Notes under the pieces: generated by a model
What the model was told of the DNA's origin: nothing
Seen by the model: the letters and a program-made list of their open reading frames with translations, nothing else
Database searches by the model: none
Shown here: one piece after another, positions 36,001 to 45,267 of the stretch
How the letters are laid out: every line of letters begins with the position of its first letter
Numbering within the stretch: position 1 is the stretch's first letter
NCBI RefSeq assembly: GCF_015245355.1
Contig: NZ_CP063311.1
Span: 223,911-287,910, forward strand
Origin: Anabaenopsis elenkinii CCIBt3563
GTDB lineage: Bacteria; Cyanobacteriota; Cyanobacteriia; Cyanobacteriales; Nostocaceae
Reading direction: 5' to 3'
Length of the DNA: 64,000 bases
Translations under genes and position numbers: made by a program

Positions 36001-36043
36001 AGACGCGATTATATGGCTGACGCCACGCTACGCGATCGCGTCT
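36001..36043. repeat. Inverted repeat with HIP1 in the dnaB-rplI gap
   Basis: AGACGCGAT (36001-36009) and ATCGCGTCT (36035-36043) form a 9-bp inverted repeat. The right arm overlaps a HIP1 octamer and a GACGCCACGCTACGCG stretch, typical of dispersed cyanobacterial repeats. It may also separate rplI and dnaB transcripts. Confidence 0.55.
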
Positions 36044-36065
36044 CTACTCCACACCACACCAAGAT

Positions 36066-36524
36066 TTAACTGGCTACAACTTCAATATTGACCTGAGCGG
36101 TAACATCTGAATATAGCTTGACCTCAGCTTGGTAAGTCCCAATGTGGTTAATATCGGGAATAGAAATACCACGCCGATCAACTTCTTCACCCGTAGCTGC
36201 TTTAATGGCTTCTGCTACGTCCTGGGTAGTTACTGTCCCAAAAATCGCTTCGTTTTCACCCAGGGGTTTGCCAATTTGCAAGCTAGCAATTTTTTCTAAC
36301 GCAGCTTTTCGCTCTAAAGCTTGTTGACGTAATTCTAATTGACGTTGACGCTCTTTCTCCCGACGACGTTCTACCTGTTTGAGAATACCAGGTGTGGCAT
36401 GGGTTGCCAAGTTTTGGGGAATCAGATAATTACGAGCATAGCCGGGAGCTACGTCTACTAAGTCGCCGGATTTTCCCAACTTGCTAATATCTTGATTTAA
36501 AACTAACTGTACACGTTTGGCCAT
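36066..36524 (-). CDS. rplI: 50S ribosomal protein L9
   Basis: An rRNA-binding large-subunit protein at the base of the L1 stalk. The 152 residues show the N-terminal [32 protein letters not shown], which is the L9 signature, the long connecting helix ([21 protein letters not shown]) and the C-terminal domain with [13 protein letters not shown]. It precedes dnaB on the same strand, a conserved pairing in many bacteria. Confidence 0.97.
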   Translation of the reverse strand: MAKRVQLVLNQDISKLGKSGDLVDVAPGYARNYLIPQNLATHATPGILKQVERRREKERQRQLELRQQALERKAALEKIASLQIGKPLGENEAIFGTVTTQDVAEAIKAATGEEVDRRGISIPDINHIGTYQAEVKLYSDVTAQVNIEVVAS

Positions 36525-36704
36525 CTTTTTTGTTTTTGTGTGTAAAATTTGATTAACTTGGGTTTTAGCGGCATCATCTGTTGATTAACCCCAGTAGCTT
36601 CGCTTGTACCCTAAAGCTTACAGATCCTAGCGAATCATAGGGGTCGATCGCAACTATTTGTTTATTAATCAATTTAGAATCCGATACTTTTTTGCTAACA
36701 TTCA

Positions 36705-36965
36705 CTAACAAATACACTCTTTAAGAGAGGGCGTATCAACCAATGCACGAAGGAAAATCCCTCGCGCACCATTTATATCCCGGCTCATTACCAGCCCGTC
36801 AGATGGAGACTTAACGAATTTAGCACCACCAAGGTTGGGGATGATTTCACCAGTCCAACTGACTGTTTTTGATGTGTACGCTTCGTTCACATCCATCACC
36901 ACTTTATTAGTCTCAAAAGCCTTGTGCTTGAGAAACTGCTTAAAGCGTGAGCTTATCTGGGCGCA
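36705..36965 (-). pseudogene. TnpB C-terminal fragment, zinc-ribbon-less
   Basis: In the frame ending at 36705, the last 85 or so codons read KQFLKHKAFETNKVVMDV, then NEAYTSKTVSWTGE and SRDINGARGIFLRAL, which align with the TnpB RuvC-III end. The four zinc Cys of the usual CxxC...CxxC ribbon are absent (TVSWTG replaces TCGNCG). Upstream codons of the same frame are a tnpA shadow. The real N-terminal two thirds of tnpB are deleted. Confidence 0.75.
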
Positions 36966-37287
36966 TAAGTCTGTCCAGTAAGGTTTGCAGTCCTTTTGTT
37001 TTAAAGTTGATTCCACTGCCGATATCTTTGATGATTTCGGCATCTGGGTAGAGTGATTGTATATAGGCAAGTCTACCAAGGTCGTCTGGTTGCTTGGTTG
37101 AACTAACTCGGCAGTAGCAGACAAAGGAAGTTGTAGTTGCACCACGGAGGTAGGATTCAATGTGAAAAAGTCTTTGTCCTGCTTCGTTTTTGATGCTTTC
37201 AATTTTGCCATGGTCTGCGTACTTCCTTAAAGTGTTTGGGTGCAATCCCAGTTGTTTAACTGCTTCTCGTAGTGGTACATAAGCCAT
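36940..37287 (-). pseudogene. IS607 tnpA N-terminal fragment
   Basis: 115 codons with a MerR-like helix-turn-helix (LREAVKQLGLHPNTLRKYADHGKI) and the start of the serine-recombinase domain (FVCYCRVSSTKQ with the nucleophile Ser). It breaks off at RLMRPDKLTL, where the intact protein continues into the Arg motif. Catalytic domain and C terminus are lost at the deletion junction near 36940-36970. Confidence 0.8.
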
Positions 37288-37378
37288 ACTGCTATATTAT
37301 CATTTATAGGCATATGTAATCTATTGTTAGTAAATAACTAGCTATTGGCTAACCCCTCTGTTTCCACCAAGGAAGATA

Positions 37379-39010
37379 TCAAACCCAAAGTGAGACAAAT
37401 TCAAAGTTGTTGCTGCTAAATAAGCCCCGGTCACTGAGTTTTAACTCAGGAATTACCAGCAGCGCCATAAAACCCAGGGTCATGAAAGGTGCAGAAAGTT
37501 TGGAACCCATATCTTTTACCCAAGCATCCGCTCCGCCATACTGCTCTGCTACGCTGTAACCATCACTACCACTCATTAACCCAGCCACCGGTAAGGGAAG
37601 CACTTTCACGGTTTTACCTTCAACAATAGCTATACCTCCTTGGGCTTCAATGACTGCATTCACTGCTCTACAGATTTCCTCATCCTTTGTACCTACCGCT
37701 ACTATATTATGAGAATCATGGGCAATACTTGCGGCGATCGCTCCTCGTTGTAGTCCAAAATTGTGGATCAGACCCATAGCAGGTGGTCTGTTTTGATAAC
37801 GATTGACTACAGCTATCTTGAGGATGTCATTCTCTAAGTCTGCCACCACTTCACCATTCTCAATATTAGCCAGTATATGCTTTTCCGTGGTTAGTAATTG
37901 TCCGTCCCACACCTCAATTACCCTCACCCTTTCACCTGCTGCGGGTATTCGGAAATCACTTACTTCTTTCGGTGCCGTGCTAAAATTATTTACAGGTAAT
38001 ACCGGGACAGAGGGTAACATTGCTTGACCTTCTTTGGCCACCAATACACCTTGGCAATAGGTAGACTGCACTGCCAAATCCTCTAAATTATTCACTACTA
38101 TGAAATCAGCAGGATCTGCAACTTGCAATAAACCAACATTGAGGTTGTAATGTCGTACTGGGTTGACACAGGCAATTTGTAACACATTCATGAAATCATG
38201 ACCCAGTACTAGGGAATGGCGCACCAGTTCGTTAATGTGTCCCCTCACCAAGTCATCAGGATGCAAATCATCACTACAAAACATACATTGGTCGGGGTGA
38301 GAATCAATTAAGCTGTGGAGGGCTAAATAGTTTTTAGCTGCTGAACCTTCACGAATCAGAATCTTCATCCCCGCCGCGATTTTTTCTAAAGCTTCCTCTA
38401 GAGTTGAACACTCATGATCAGTTGTAATATTGGCATCAGCATACTTTTGTAAGTCTTCACCAGATAGTCCCGGCGCGTGTCCGTCAATCCTATATCCTAA
38501 TTTATTAGCTAAATCAATCTTTGAGATTACCTCAGTGTGATCAATTAGGACACCAGGGACATTCATCACTTCACTCAGATAAGAAATTCCTGGATGTTGG
38601 AATAATTGTTTGACTTCCACCGCGGTTAGGTTTGCACCTGCTGTTTCAAATGTCGTTGCGGGAACACAACTAGGTGCGCCGAATGCTATTTTAAATGGTG
38701 TTTGGGCCGCATTGGTGAGCATAAACTCCACACCGGCCATTCCTAAGACATTGGCTATTTCATGCGGATCAGAAACTGCTCCTACAGTACCATGCACCGT
38801 AGCTATACGGGCAAATTCTGTCGGCACTAGCATTGAGCTTTCGATATGGACATGAGCATCAATAAAACCCGGGAGGATGTATTGCTGGTAACTCTGTTTT
38901 GCTTCCTGTTCAATTGATTGAATACGTCCTTGATCAACGGTAATTGTACCAGGAAAGATGGTTTTTTGGATAACGTCTACAATTTGCCCAGAAATTTTAA
39001 AGGTTGACAT
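37379..39010 (-). CDS. ade: Adenine deaminase (amidohydrolase family)
   Basis: Converts adenine to hypoxanthine in purine salvage. The 543-residue protein contains the metal-binding HVHIESSML, SDPHEIANVLG, GHAPGLSGEDL and FCSDDLHPDDLVRGH, followed by the AdeC C-terminal domain with GTKDEEICRAV and SDGYSVAEQYGGADAW. I start at ATG 39010 because a GGAGG ribosome-binding site lies just upstream. The frame is open a further 19 codons without family similarity. Divergent from gloB with about 80 bp between. Confidence 0.94.
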   Translation of the reverse strand: MSTFKISGQIVDVIQKTIFPGTITVDQGRIQSIEQEAKQSYQQYILPGFIDAHVHIESSMLVPTEFARIATVHGTVGAVSDPHEIANVLGMAGVEFMLTNAAQTPFKIAFGAPSCVPATTFETAGANLTAVEVKQLFQHPGISYLSEVMNVPGVLIDHTEVISKIDLANKLGYRIDGHAPGLSGEDLQKYADANITTDHECSTLEEALEKIAAGMKILIREGSAAKNYLALHSLIDSHPDQCMFCSDDLHPDDLVRGHINELVRHSLVLGHDFMNVLQIACVNPVRHYNLNVGLLQVADPADFIVVNNLEDLAVQSTYCQGVLVAKEGQAMLPSVPVLPVNNFSTAPKEVSDFRIPAAGERVRVIEVWDGQLLTTEKHILANIENGEVVADLENDILKIAVVNRYQNRPPAMGLIHNFGLQRGAIAASIAHDSHNIVAVGTKDEEICRAVNAVIEAQGGIAIVEGKTVKVLPLPVAGLMSGSDGYSVAEQYGGADAWVKDMGSKLSAPFMTLGFMALLVIPELKLSDRGLFSSNNFEFVSLWV

Positions 39011-39093
39011 GACCCACCTCCACCAGTTGCAGCCATTACTGGCTCTAGTCTTATCATAATCATACACCAGTATGAAGCAGGGAATCAGAGAAA

Positions 39094-39867
39094 ATGGATG
39101 TAATCCGTCTTAAGGCACTCTCCGACAACTATATATTTTTGCTCCACGATGCTCAACAAAATCTTGCTGCTGTTGTTGACCCCGCAGTAGCTGAACCAGT
39201 ATTAAAACAACTTGCACAACTAAAGGCCGACTTAGTGGCAATTTTTAACACTCATCATCATCATGACCATGTGGGTGGAAATCAGCAGTTAATTAGACAT
39301 TTCCCGAATTTGACGGTGTATGGTGGTGCTGAGGATCAGGGGAGAATTCCCGGACAACAGGTATTTTTGCAACCGGGGGATAGTGTAGAGTTTGGCGATC
39401 GCACCGCCACGGTTCTTTTTGTTCCTGGTCACACCCGCGCTCATATCGCTTACTATTTCCCCCCTACAAAACTCAGTGAACCGGGAGAGTTATTCTGTGG
39501 TGATACTTTGTTTGCAGGGGGTTGCGGTCGGTTATTTGAAGGTACACCAACCCAAATGGTCAGCTCTTTGGCTCAATTACGCAATCTCCCAGATCATACT
39601 CGTGTATGGTGTGCCCATGAGTACACTTTAAAAAACCTTGAATTTGCTCTGACTGTAGATACTGATAATCGGGCTTTACAAAAGCGCTACGAGGAAGTGA
39701 AGGAATGTCGTAGTCGCCAAGAAGCCACTGTTCCCTCATGGTTGGGCGTGGAAAAGCTGACCAATCCCTTTTTAGGTTGGGACAAACCTTCATTACAGTT
39801 AACTGTCAACAGTAACGACCCAGTGCAAACTTTCGCTCGTTTACGAGGAATGAAAGACAGATATTAA
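39094..39867 (+). CDS. gloB: Hydroxyacylglutathione hydrolase (glyoxalase II)
   Basis: A metallo-beta-lactamase-fold enzyme that hydrolyses S-lactoylglutathione in methylglyoxal detoxification. The dinuclear metal site is visible in [23 protein letters not shown] and [18 protein letters not shown] with the bridging Asp, and CAHEYTLKN. The glyoxalase II C-terminal domain is present ([12 protein letters not shown]). Length 257 is normal. Confidence 0.96.
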   Translation: MDVIRLKALSDNYIFLLHDAQQNLAAVVDPAVAEPVLKQLAQLKADLVAIFNTHHHHDHVGGNQQLIRHFPNLTVYGGAEDQGRIPGQQVFLQPGDSVEFGDRTATVLFVPGHTRAHIAYYFPPTKLSEPGELFCGDTLFAGGCGRLFEGTPTQMVSSLAQLRNLPDHTRVWCAHEYTLKNLEFALTVDTDNRALQKRYEEVKECRSRQEATVPSWLGVEKLTNPFLGWDKPSLQLTVNSNDPVQTFARLRGMKDRY

Positions 39868-40027
39868 CTTATATCTAGACAGGTGTCAGCTATCGCTATT
39901 AAATCCTTCTATTTCCTACAAATTCTCTCCTTATCTGTGTATAATGCAAGCATTCGCTTACACAAAGCTACATTCTTGTTTGTTGACTTGAGTTTTAACA
40001 GCAAATACTAAATATGAGAATATAACA

Positions 40028-41593
40028 ATGCTGAATTCTGAATTTCCTGAGTCTCCCATTTCCAGGGAAACTGAAAAGTCGGCGGTTAACAATTTCAATC
40101 ATATTGAACAGCAACAGCAAACATTGAAACCAAGGCAAAAGCGCCCTTGGTATTTAATCTGGTTGCTGATTTTGCTAATTACAGGGGGTGGCTTGGTTTG
40201 GCGGTGGTGGCAAAATAGCTTTGCAGGTAAGGCAGATAAAGGTGGGGTAGGGGCTAGCCAACCCATGGGAGTCCCTGTCAAGTTAGCTACAGTAGAAAGT
40301 ACAACCATACAAGACAGTTCAGTAATTGGCGGCTTTTTGGAGGCTCCGGGCTCAGTAGCAATCAAGCCAGAGATTGACGGGCGCATTAGTGAAATTTTAT
40401 TTAAAGAAGGCGATCGCGTGCAACAAGGGCAAGTGATCATTCGCCTAGAAAACCAAGATACCCAAGCCCGCCTACGACAAGCCAAAGCAACATTAGACCG
40501 CACCCAAGCTCGGCTAGCAGAACTCAAAGCAGGTACACGTCGCGAAGAAATTGCCCAAGCCAAAGCTAGATTAGCTCAAGCCGAAACTCGGCTGCAAAAT
40601 GCTCAAGCTGGAGCCCGTCCACAAGAAATTGCTCAGGCGCAAGCTCAAATTGAGGTAGCTCAAGCTGATTTGGAATTAGCACAATCAAGAGCTAGGCGAT
40701 ACCAAAAATTAAAGGAAGAAGGAGCTATTTCCCAAGATCAATTAGAAGGATTTCTCAGAGAACAAAGAAGCGCCGAGGCTAGGCTAGAAGAAGCTAAAAG
40801 AAGACTTGAACAACTCCGCCAAAGTAGAAGCGCTGATATTAACGAACTAGCTGCATCTGTAGAACTAGAAAAGCAAAATCTCCAAAAACTCCAGAACGGT
40901 CCGCGCCCAGAAGAAATTGCTCAAGCCCGTTCTCAAGTGATGGAAGCCGCCGCCCAAGTTCAGGTAGCCGAAGTGCAACAGCAGTACACAAATATTGTCG
41001 CTCCTCTGACTGGTATTCTCGGTGATATCCCCGTGAAGGTGGGAGATTTTGTCAAGCAAGGGGACGAACTCACCACAGTAAATAAAAATGACACTTTGGA
41101 ATTAAACTTATCTGTGCCTTTCCATCAAGGTGAAAGGTTGCGGGTCGGATTACCCGTAAAAATACTAGATGCTCAAAGCCAACCTGCTGCATCAGGTAAA
41201 ATAAGTTTTATTTCACCTAATATCCAGGCAAATACTCAGAATATCTTAGCTAAAGCCACCTTTGTCAATAACACCAACCTCATACTCAACCGCCTGAACG
41301 TCCAAGCCCAAGTTGTCTGGGATGAACTTCCGGGAATTTTAATTCCCACCACAGCAATATCTCGCATGGGTGGACAGACTTTTGTATTTGTAGCTCAAGA
41401 GAGCACACAATCCCAACCAGGAATGCCGAACCTAGTAGCCCAACAAAAACCTGTGAAGTTGGGAGCCATTCAAGGAAACAATTATCACGTCATTGAGGGA
41501 CTCGAACCCGGTTATAGAATTGTTGTTTCTGGTATTCTCAATCTCAGTAATGGTGTGCCTATTATCCCGTTACCTGACAAGACAAGCCAGTAA
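40028..41593 (+). CDS. RND efflux periplasmic adaptor (membrane fusion protein)
   Basis: Links an inner-membrane RND pump to an outer-membrane channel. One N-terminal transmembrane anchor (about residues 40-58, WYLIWLLILLITGGGLVW) is followed by a biotinyl-lipoyl half-motif (IDGRISEILFKEGDRVQQGQVIIRL). A very long Ala/Gln/Glu-rich coiled coil covers about 130-310, with the repeated unit RxxEIAQA. The beta-barrel and membrane-proximal domains follow. The extended hairpin may reflect the thick cyanobacterial cell wall. It is 41 bp upstream of the RND gene, so one operon. No TolC-like gene is in this window. Confidence 0.92.
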   Translation: MLNSEFPESPISRETEKSAVNNFNHIEQQQQTLKPRQKRPWYLIWLLILLITGGGLVWRWWQNSFAGKADKGGVGASQPMGVPVKLATVESTTIQDSSVIGGFLEAPGSVAIKPEIDGRISEILFKEGDRVQQGQVIIRLENQDTQARLRQAKATLDRTQARLAELKAGTRREEIAQAKARLAQAETRLQNAQAGARPQEIAQAQAQIEVAQADLELAQSRARRYQKLKEEGAISQDQLEGFLREQRSAEARLEEAKRRLEQLRQSRSADINELAASVELEKQNLQKLQNGPRPEEIAQARSQVMEAAAQVQVAEVQQQYTNIVAPLTGILGDIPVKVGDFVKQGDELTTVNKNDTLELNLSVPFHQGERLRVGLPVKILDAQSQPAASGKISFISPNIQANTQNILAKATFVNNTNLILNRLNVQAQVVWDELPGILIPTTAISRMGGQTFVFVAQESTQSQPGMPNLVAQQKPVKLGAIQGNNYHVIEGLEPGYRIVVSGILNLSNGVPIIPLPDKTSQ

Positions 41594-41634
41594 AAGCACT
41601 TATAAACCACAATTCCTCATTCCCTCATTTTCTT

Positions 41635-44600
41635 ATGTTTATTGATTTCTTTATCAAAAGACCCGTATTTAGTACAGTTTGTGCATTGATTGTGCTGTTA
41701 TTGGGATTAATTAGTATTCCCACACTCCCCATCGCCCGCTTCCCAGATATTGCTCCGACTCAAATCAACGTCACCGCCAACTATAGCGGAGCTAGTGCAG
41801 AAGATGTAGAAAGTGGTGTGACGAACATATTAGAAAGACAAATCAACGGTATTGAAGGTATCCGCTACATTACCTCTAGTAGTAGTAATGATGGCTCTAG
41901 TACGATTACAGCTACTTTCAACTCATCCCGCAATGCGGATATTGCGGCTGTGGATGTGCAAAATCGGGTATCTATAGCCCAACCCCAACTCCCAGAGGCT
42001 GTACAGCGCACAGGGGTGAGGGTGACAAAGCAATCTAACAATATTCTCTTAGCTATTGGTCTATTTGCCGACAATCAACAGTATGACAATATATTCTTAA
42101 GTAACTATGCCGATCTTTATTTAGCAGATGCTTTAAAAAGGGTTAAAGGTGTTGGGAATGTAGTCATCTTTGGCGAACGTCGTTATGCTATGCGCCTATG
42201 GTTAGATACCAATCGCCTTGCTAGTCGAGGACTGACAACTCAGGATGTGGTTAATGCCCTCAATGAACAAAATTTGCAGGTGAGTGCTGGAAGAATTGGT
42301 CAAGAACCGGCTCCAGAGGGGCAAAGATATCAAATTGATGTTCGTGCTAGCAGTAGACTCACAGAACCCGCAGAATTTGCCGAGGTTATCCTCAGAAGTA
42401 ACAATGATGGCAGTTTAATTAAGCTGAAAGATGTCGGTAGGGTAGAACTGGGTGCGGAAAATTACAATACTTTTCTGCGATATCGCGCCCAAGATGCTGT
42501 GGGCTTGGGTATTTATCAGCTTCCGGGGAGTAACGCCTTAGATGTGTCCCGGGGAGTTAGAGAGGAAATGGCGCGACTGGCTCCCAATTTTCCCCCAGGC
42601 ATTCAATATGAAGTAGCCTTTGACACTACACGCTTTGTGGAGGAGTCGATGTCAGAAGTGATCAAGACTCTAATTACAGCAGTCATACTAGTTGTGATTG
42701 TAATTTTTGTCTTTCTACAGGACTGGCGCACGACTTTAATTCCGGCGGTCACGGTTCCTCTATCCTTGATTGGGACGTTTATTTTTGTACGGATTTTTGA
42801 CTTTTCTATTAATAGTTTGACTTTATTTGGTCTGACTTTAGCATCAGGGATGGTGGTAGATGATGCCATTGTGGTAGTTGAGCAGATCAGCCGTTTTATC
42901 CAAGATAAGGGGATGAGTCCTCGCCGGGCGGCTAGTGAATCTATGGCTGAATTATTTGCCGCAGTAATTGCTACATCCTTGGTGCTACTGGCGGTGTTTG
43001 TTCCCGTGGCATTTTTCCCGGGAAGTACAGGGGCTCTTTATCGCCAGTTTGCCCTGACTATCGCCTTTTCCATTGTGATTTCTACTTTTCTGGCTTTGAC
43101 TCTCACACCCTCTTTGTGTGCCTTACTACTACGCCAAGGACAACAACCTCAAGGCTGGCTGGGTCGGGTGTTCCACCAGGTTAATCAGTTTATTGAATCC
43201 CTAAGAAGACTCTATGAGCGATCGCTTCACCTGATAGTCCACTGGAAAAATATCATTATCGGACTATTTATCGTTTCCTTGGGAATAACTGCTTGGCTTT
43301 ATACTACAGTACCTACAGCTTTTCTCCCAGAAGAAGACGAAGGTTTTTTTATTACACTCATCCAAGGACCCCAAGGAGTTTCACTACAGTATACCAGTGA
43401 TGTGATTGCCCAGGTAGAAAAAGAAATCCTGCAAATTCCCGAAGTCGTGGGAACCTTTGCCGTTGGCGGCTTTGGGTTCAGTGGTAGTACTGCAAATAAT
43501 GGTATCATATTTACAACTTTGACACCTTGGGCTGAACGCACCAGACCAGACCAATCAGTACAAGCCATACTCGGTAAGTTACGAGGGAAACTATTCGCCA
43601 TCCCAGAAGCCAGAGTCTTTCCCGTAAATCCCCCACCAATTCAGGGATTAGGTAACTTTGGTGGCTTCCAACTTCAACTGCAAGACCGTAGAGGTGGTAG
43701 TGACCTCCAAGGTTTAGTCCAATCCATGGGTCAATTGCTCGGTCGCGCCAACCAAGCACCACAACTACAAGCTGTATTTACTACTTTTGCCGCCGAAACA
43801 CCCCAATTGCTGGTAGAGGTAGACCGGAATCGAGCCAAAGCCCTGCAAGTTTCCATAGATGATATCTTTCGGACTATGCAAACTGCTTTGGGTTCTCAAT
43901 ATGTGAATGATTTCAACCTCCAACAGCGTAATTATCGCGTATATGTCCAAGCAGATAAACAGTTTCGCTCTAACCCCCAGGACATTGAGCAACTAGTTGT
44001 GCGTTCTCAAACTAATCAAATGATTCCCCTGAGAAACTTAATTAAAACTACTTCGGTTGTGGGAGCGCAAGTAATTAATCACTATAATCTATTTCGCTCC
44101 ATTGAAATCAATGGTTCTGCGGCTCCTGGATTTAGTTCTGGAAACGCCATTCAAACCATGGAACAGTTAGCAGCAGAAGTATTACCACCCGGTTTTGGTT
44201 ATGAGTGGTCGGGAACCGCACTCGAAGAAATAGAATCTGGCGGGTTAGCACCCATTATCTTTGGTTTGGGAATTGTCTTTGTCTTTTTAGTTTTGGCTGC
44301 TCAGTATGAGAACTACATAGACCCCTTAATTATCCTTTTAGCCGTCCCTTTAGCAATTTTTGGCGCGCTGGTAGCTCAATCAATCCGGGGTTTTGCCAAT
44401 GATATTTACTGTCAAATTGGTCTAGTCATGCTGATTGGTTTGTCCAGTAAAAACGCGATTTTAATCGTAGAATTTGCCAACCAATTACGAAATCAAGGGC
44501 TTTCTATTACTAAGGCCGCAGTAGAAGCTGCACAAGAGCGTTTACGCCCGATTTTAATGACAGCATTTTCCACACTGCTCGGTATTTTCCCCCTGACCAT

Positions 44601-44766
44601 TGCTACCGGTGCGGGTGCGGGAAGTCGCCAATCTTTGGGAACTACAGTGTTTGGCGGGATGTTAGTTGCTACTTTCTTAAGTTTGTTTGTGGTGCCAGTT
44701 TTGTATATTGTGATTAAAACCGCATCAGAAAGTTTATTCAAACCAAATCGCTCTGGTGTGAATTAA
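41635..44766 (+). CDS. RND multidrug efflux permease (AcrB/HAE1 family)
   Basis: A 1043-residue proton-driven inner-membrane pump, the length of AcrB. Hallmarks are FIKRPVFSTVCALIVLLLG at the N terminus, the proton-relay Asp pair in SGMVVDDAIVVVEQI, the conserved Lys in GLSSKNAILIVEFANQ, and large periplasmic loops after TM1 and TM7. Twelve hydrophobic segments are visible. Drugs or dyes, lipids, or metabolites could be substrates, and no local regulator gives a hint. Forms an operon with the adaptor upstream. Confidence 0.95.
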   Translation: MFIDFFIKRPVFSTVCALIVLLLGLISIPTLPIARFPDIAPTQINVTANYSGASAEDVESGVTNILERQINGIEGIRYITSSSSNDGSSTITATFNSSRNADIAAVDVQNRVSIAQPQLPEAVQRTGVRVTKQSNNILLAIGLFADNQQYDNIFLSNYADLYLADALKRVKGVGNVVIFGERRYAMRLWLDTNRLASRGLTTQDVVNALNEQNLQVSAGRIGQEPAPEGQRYQIDVRASSRLTEPAEFAEVILRSNNDGSLIKLKDVGRVELGAENYNTFLRYRAQDAVGLGIYQLPGSNALDVSRGVREEMARLAPNFPPGIQYEVAFDTTRFVEESMSEVIKTLITAVILVVIVIFVFLQDWRTTLIPAVTVPLSLIGTFIFVRIFDFSINSLTLFGLTLASGMVVDDAIVVVEQISRFIQDKGMSPRRAASESMAELFAAVIATSLVLLAVFVPVAFFPGSTGALYRQFALTIAFSIVISTFLALTLTPSLCALLLRQGQQPQGWLGRVFHQVNQFIESLRRLYERSLHLIVHWKNIIIGLFIVSLGITAWLYTTVPTAFLPEEDEGFFITLIQGPQGVSLQYTSDVIAQVEKEILQIPEVVGTFAVGGFGFSGSTANNGIIFTTLTPWAERTRPDQSVQAILGKLRGKLFAIPEARVFPVNPPPIQGLGNFGGFQLQLQDRRGGSDLQGLVQSMGQLLGRANQAPQLQAVFTTFAAETPQLLVEVDRNRAKALQVSIDDIFRTMQTALGSQYVNDFNLQQRNYRVYVQADKQFRSNPQDIEQLVVRSQTNQMIPLRNLIKTTSVVGAQVINHYNLFRSIEINGSAAPGFSSGNAIQTMEQLAAEVLPPGFGYEWSGTALEEIESGGLAPIIFGLGIVFVFLVLAAQYENYIDPLIILLAVPLAIFGALVAQSIRGFANDIYCQIGLVMLIGLSSKNAILIVEFANQLRNQGLSITKAAVEAAQERLRPILMTAFSTLLGIFPLTIATGAGAGSRQSLGTTVFGGMLVATFLSLFVVPVLYIVIKTASESLFKPNRSGVN

Positions 44767-44826
44767 TCAATAACAGTTAAACATCTCATTGCATTGTCCT
44801 TGTGAGGTAAACTAGTACCGGGCAAG

Positions 44827-45165
44827 ATGCCTGCACTACAACAATTTGATCAATTAGCTGCTACTTTATCTACTTTCCCTGAGAAACTAATGGAGATATT
44901 TCAAGTCATCCAGGAAACCATTACAAAACCACCCATTCCCCATGAACCACACAAGCAATCATTAAAAGCTTGGGCGATGTATTGCTTGAGGGACAAAGGT
45001 TTTACAGTAGTTTACGCCCAAAATGCGGACTTTGCGATCGAACGCAAGGGACAGGGAAAGCTGTACTTTAAAGTTAGCAATAATCCACAAGATGTGGATA
45101 ATTCCTGTAGTTGGATAGTCTGGGATGGTGTAACCAAAAGCGTTAATCTGTTTCCACTGCGGTAA
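44827..45165 (+). CDS. Conserved hypothetical protein
   Basis: 112 residues of unknown function. A helical N-terminal half is followed by an alpha-beta part with LKAWAMYCLRDKGFTVVYAQNADFAIERKGQGKLYFKVS and WIVWDGVTKSVNLFPLR in separate segments. The pattern (helix, then a strand with Asp, then strands with Glu/Lys) loosely recalls restriction-nuclease-like folds, but the ExK element is not intact. Sixty bases after the RND gene on the same strand, so it may be read through from that operon. Confidence 0.6.
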   Translation: MPALQQFDQLAATLSTFPEKLMEIFQVIQETITKPPIPHEPHKQSLKAWAMYCLRDKGFTVVYAQNADFAIERKGQGKLYFKVSNNPQDVDNSCSWIVWDGVTKSVNLFPLR

Positions 45166-45267
45166 TTAAAGGTTTTCATTGACTGATGTTTGAAAGACAG
45201 GTCTGGTTGCACGGATTTGTCAGTTAGCGTAAAAATAATAATTAGGATGCCTTAATTAATCTTCACA

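Larger units (their letters stand above)
36705..37287 (-). mobile_element. Internally deleted IS607-like element
   Basis: The 5' end of an IS607-type tnpA runs directly into the 3' end of a tnpB. Compared with the intact element at 15594-17418, about half of tnpA and two thirds of tnpB are missing, so the remnant is about 580 bp. The two relics differ enough in sequence (for example no zinc-ribbon Cys here) that this one derives from a different IS607 lineage. It cannot transpose by itself. Confidence 0.75.

Noticed and set aside
39560..39793. Minus-strand ORF inside gloB
   Set aside because: Lies antisense within a well-supported enzyme gene and has no independent evidence.
41635..44766. 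Split or frameshifted RND gene
   Set aside because: The frame is open over the full 1043 codons, with all 12 helices and proton-relay residues present.
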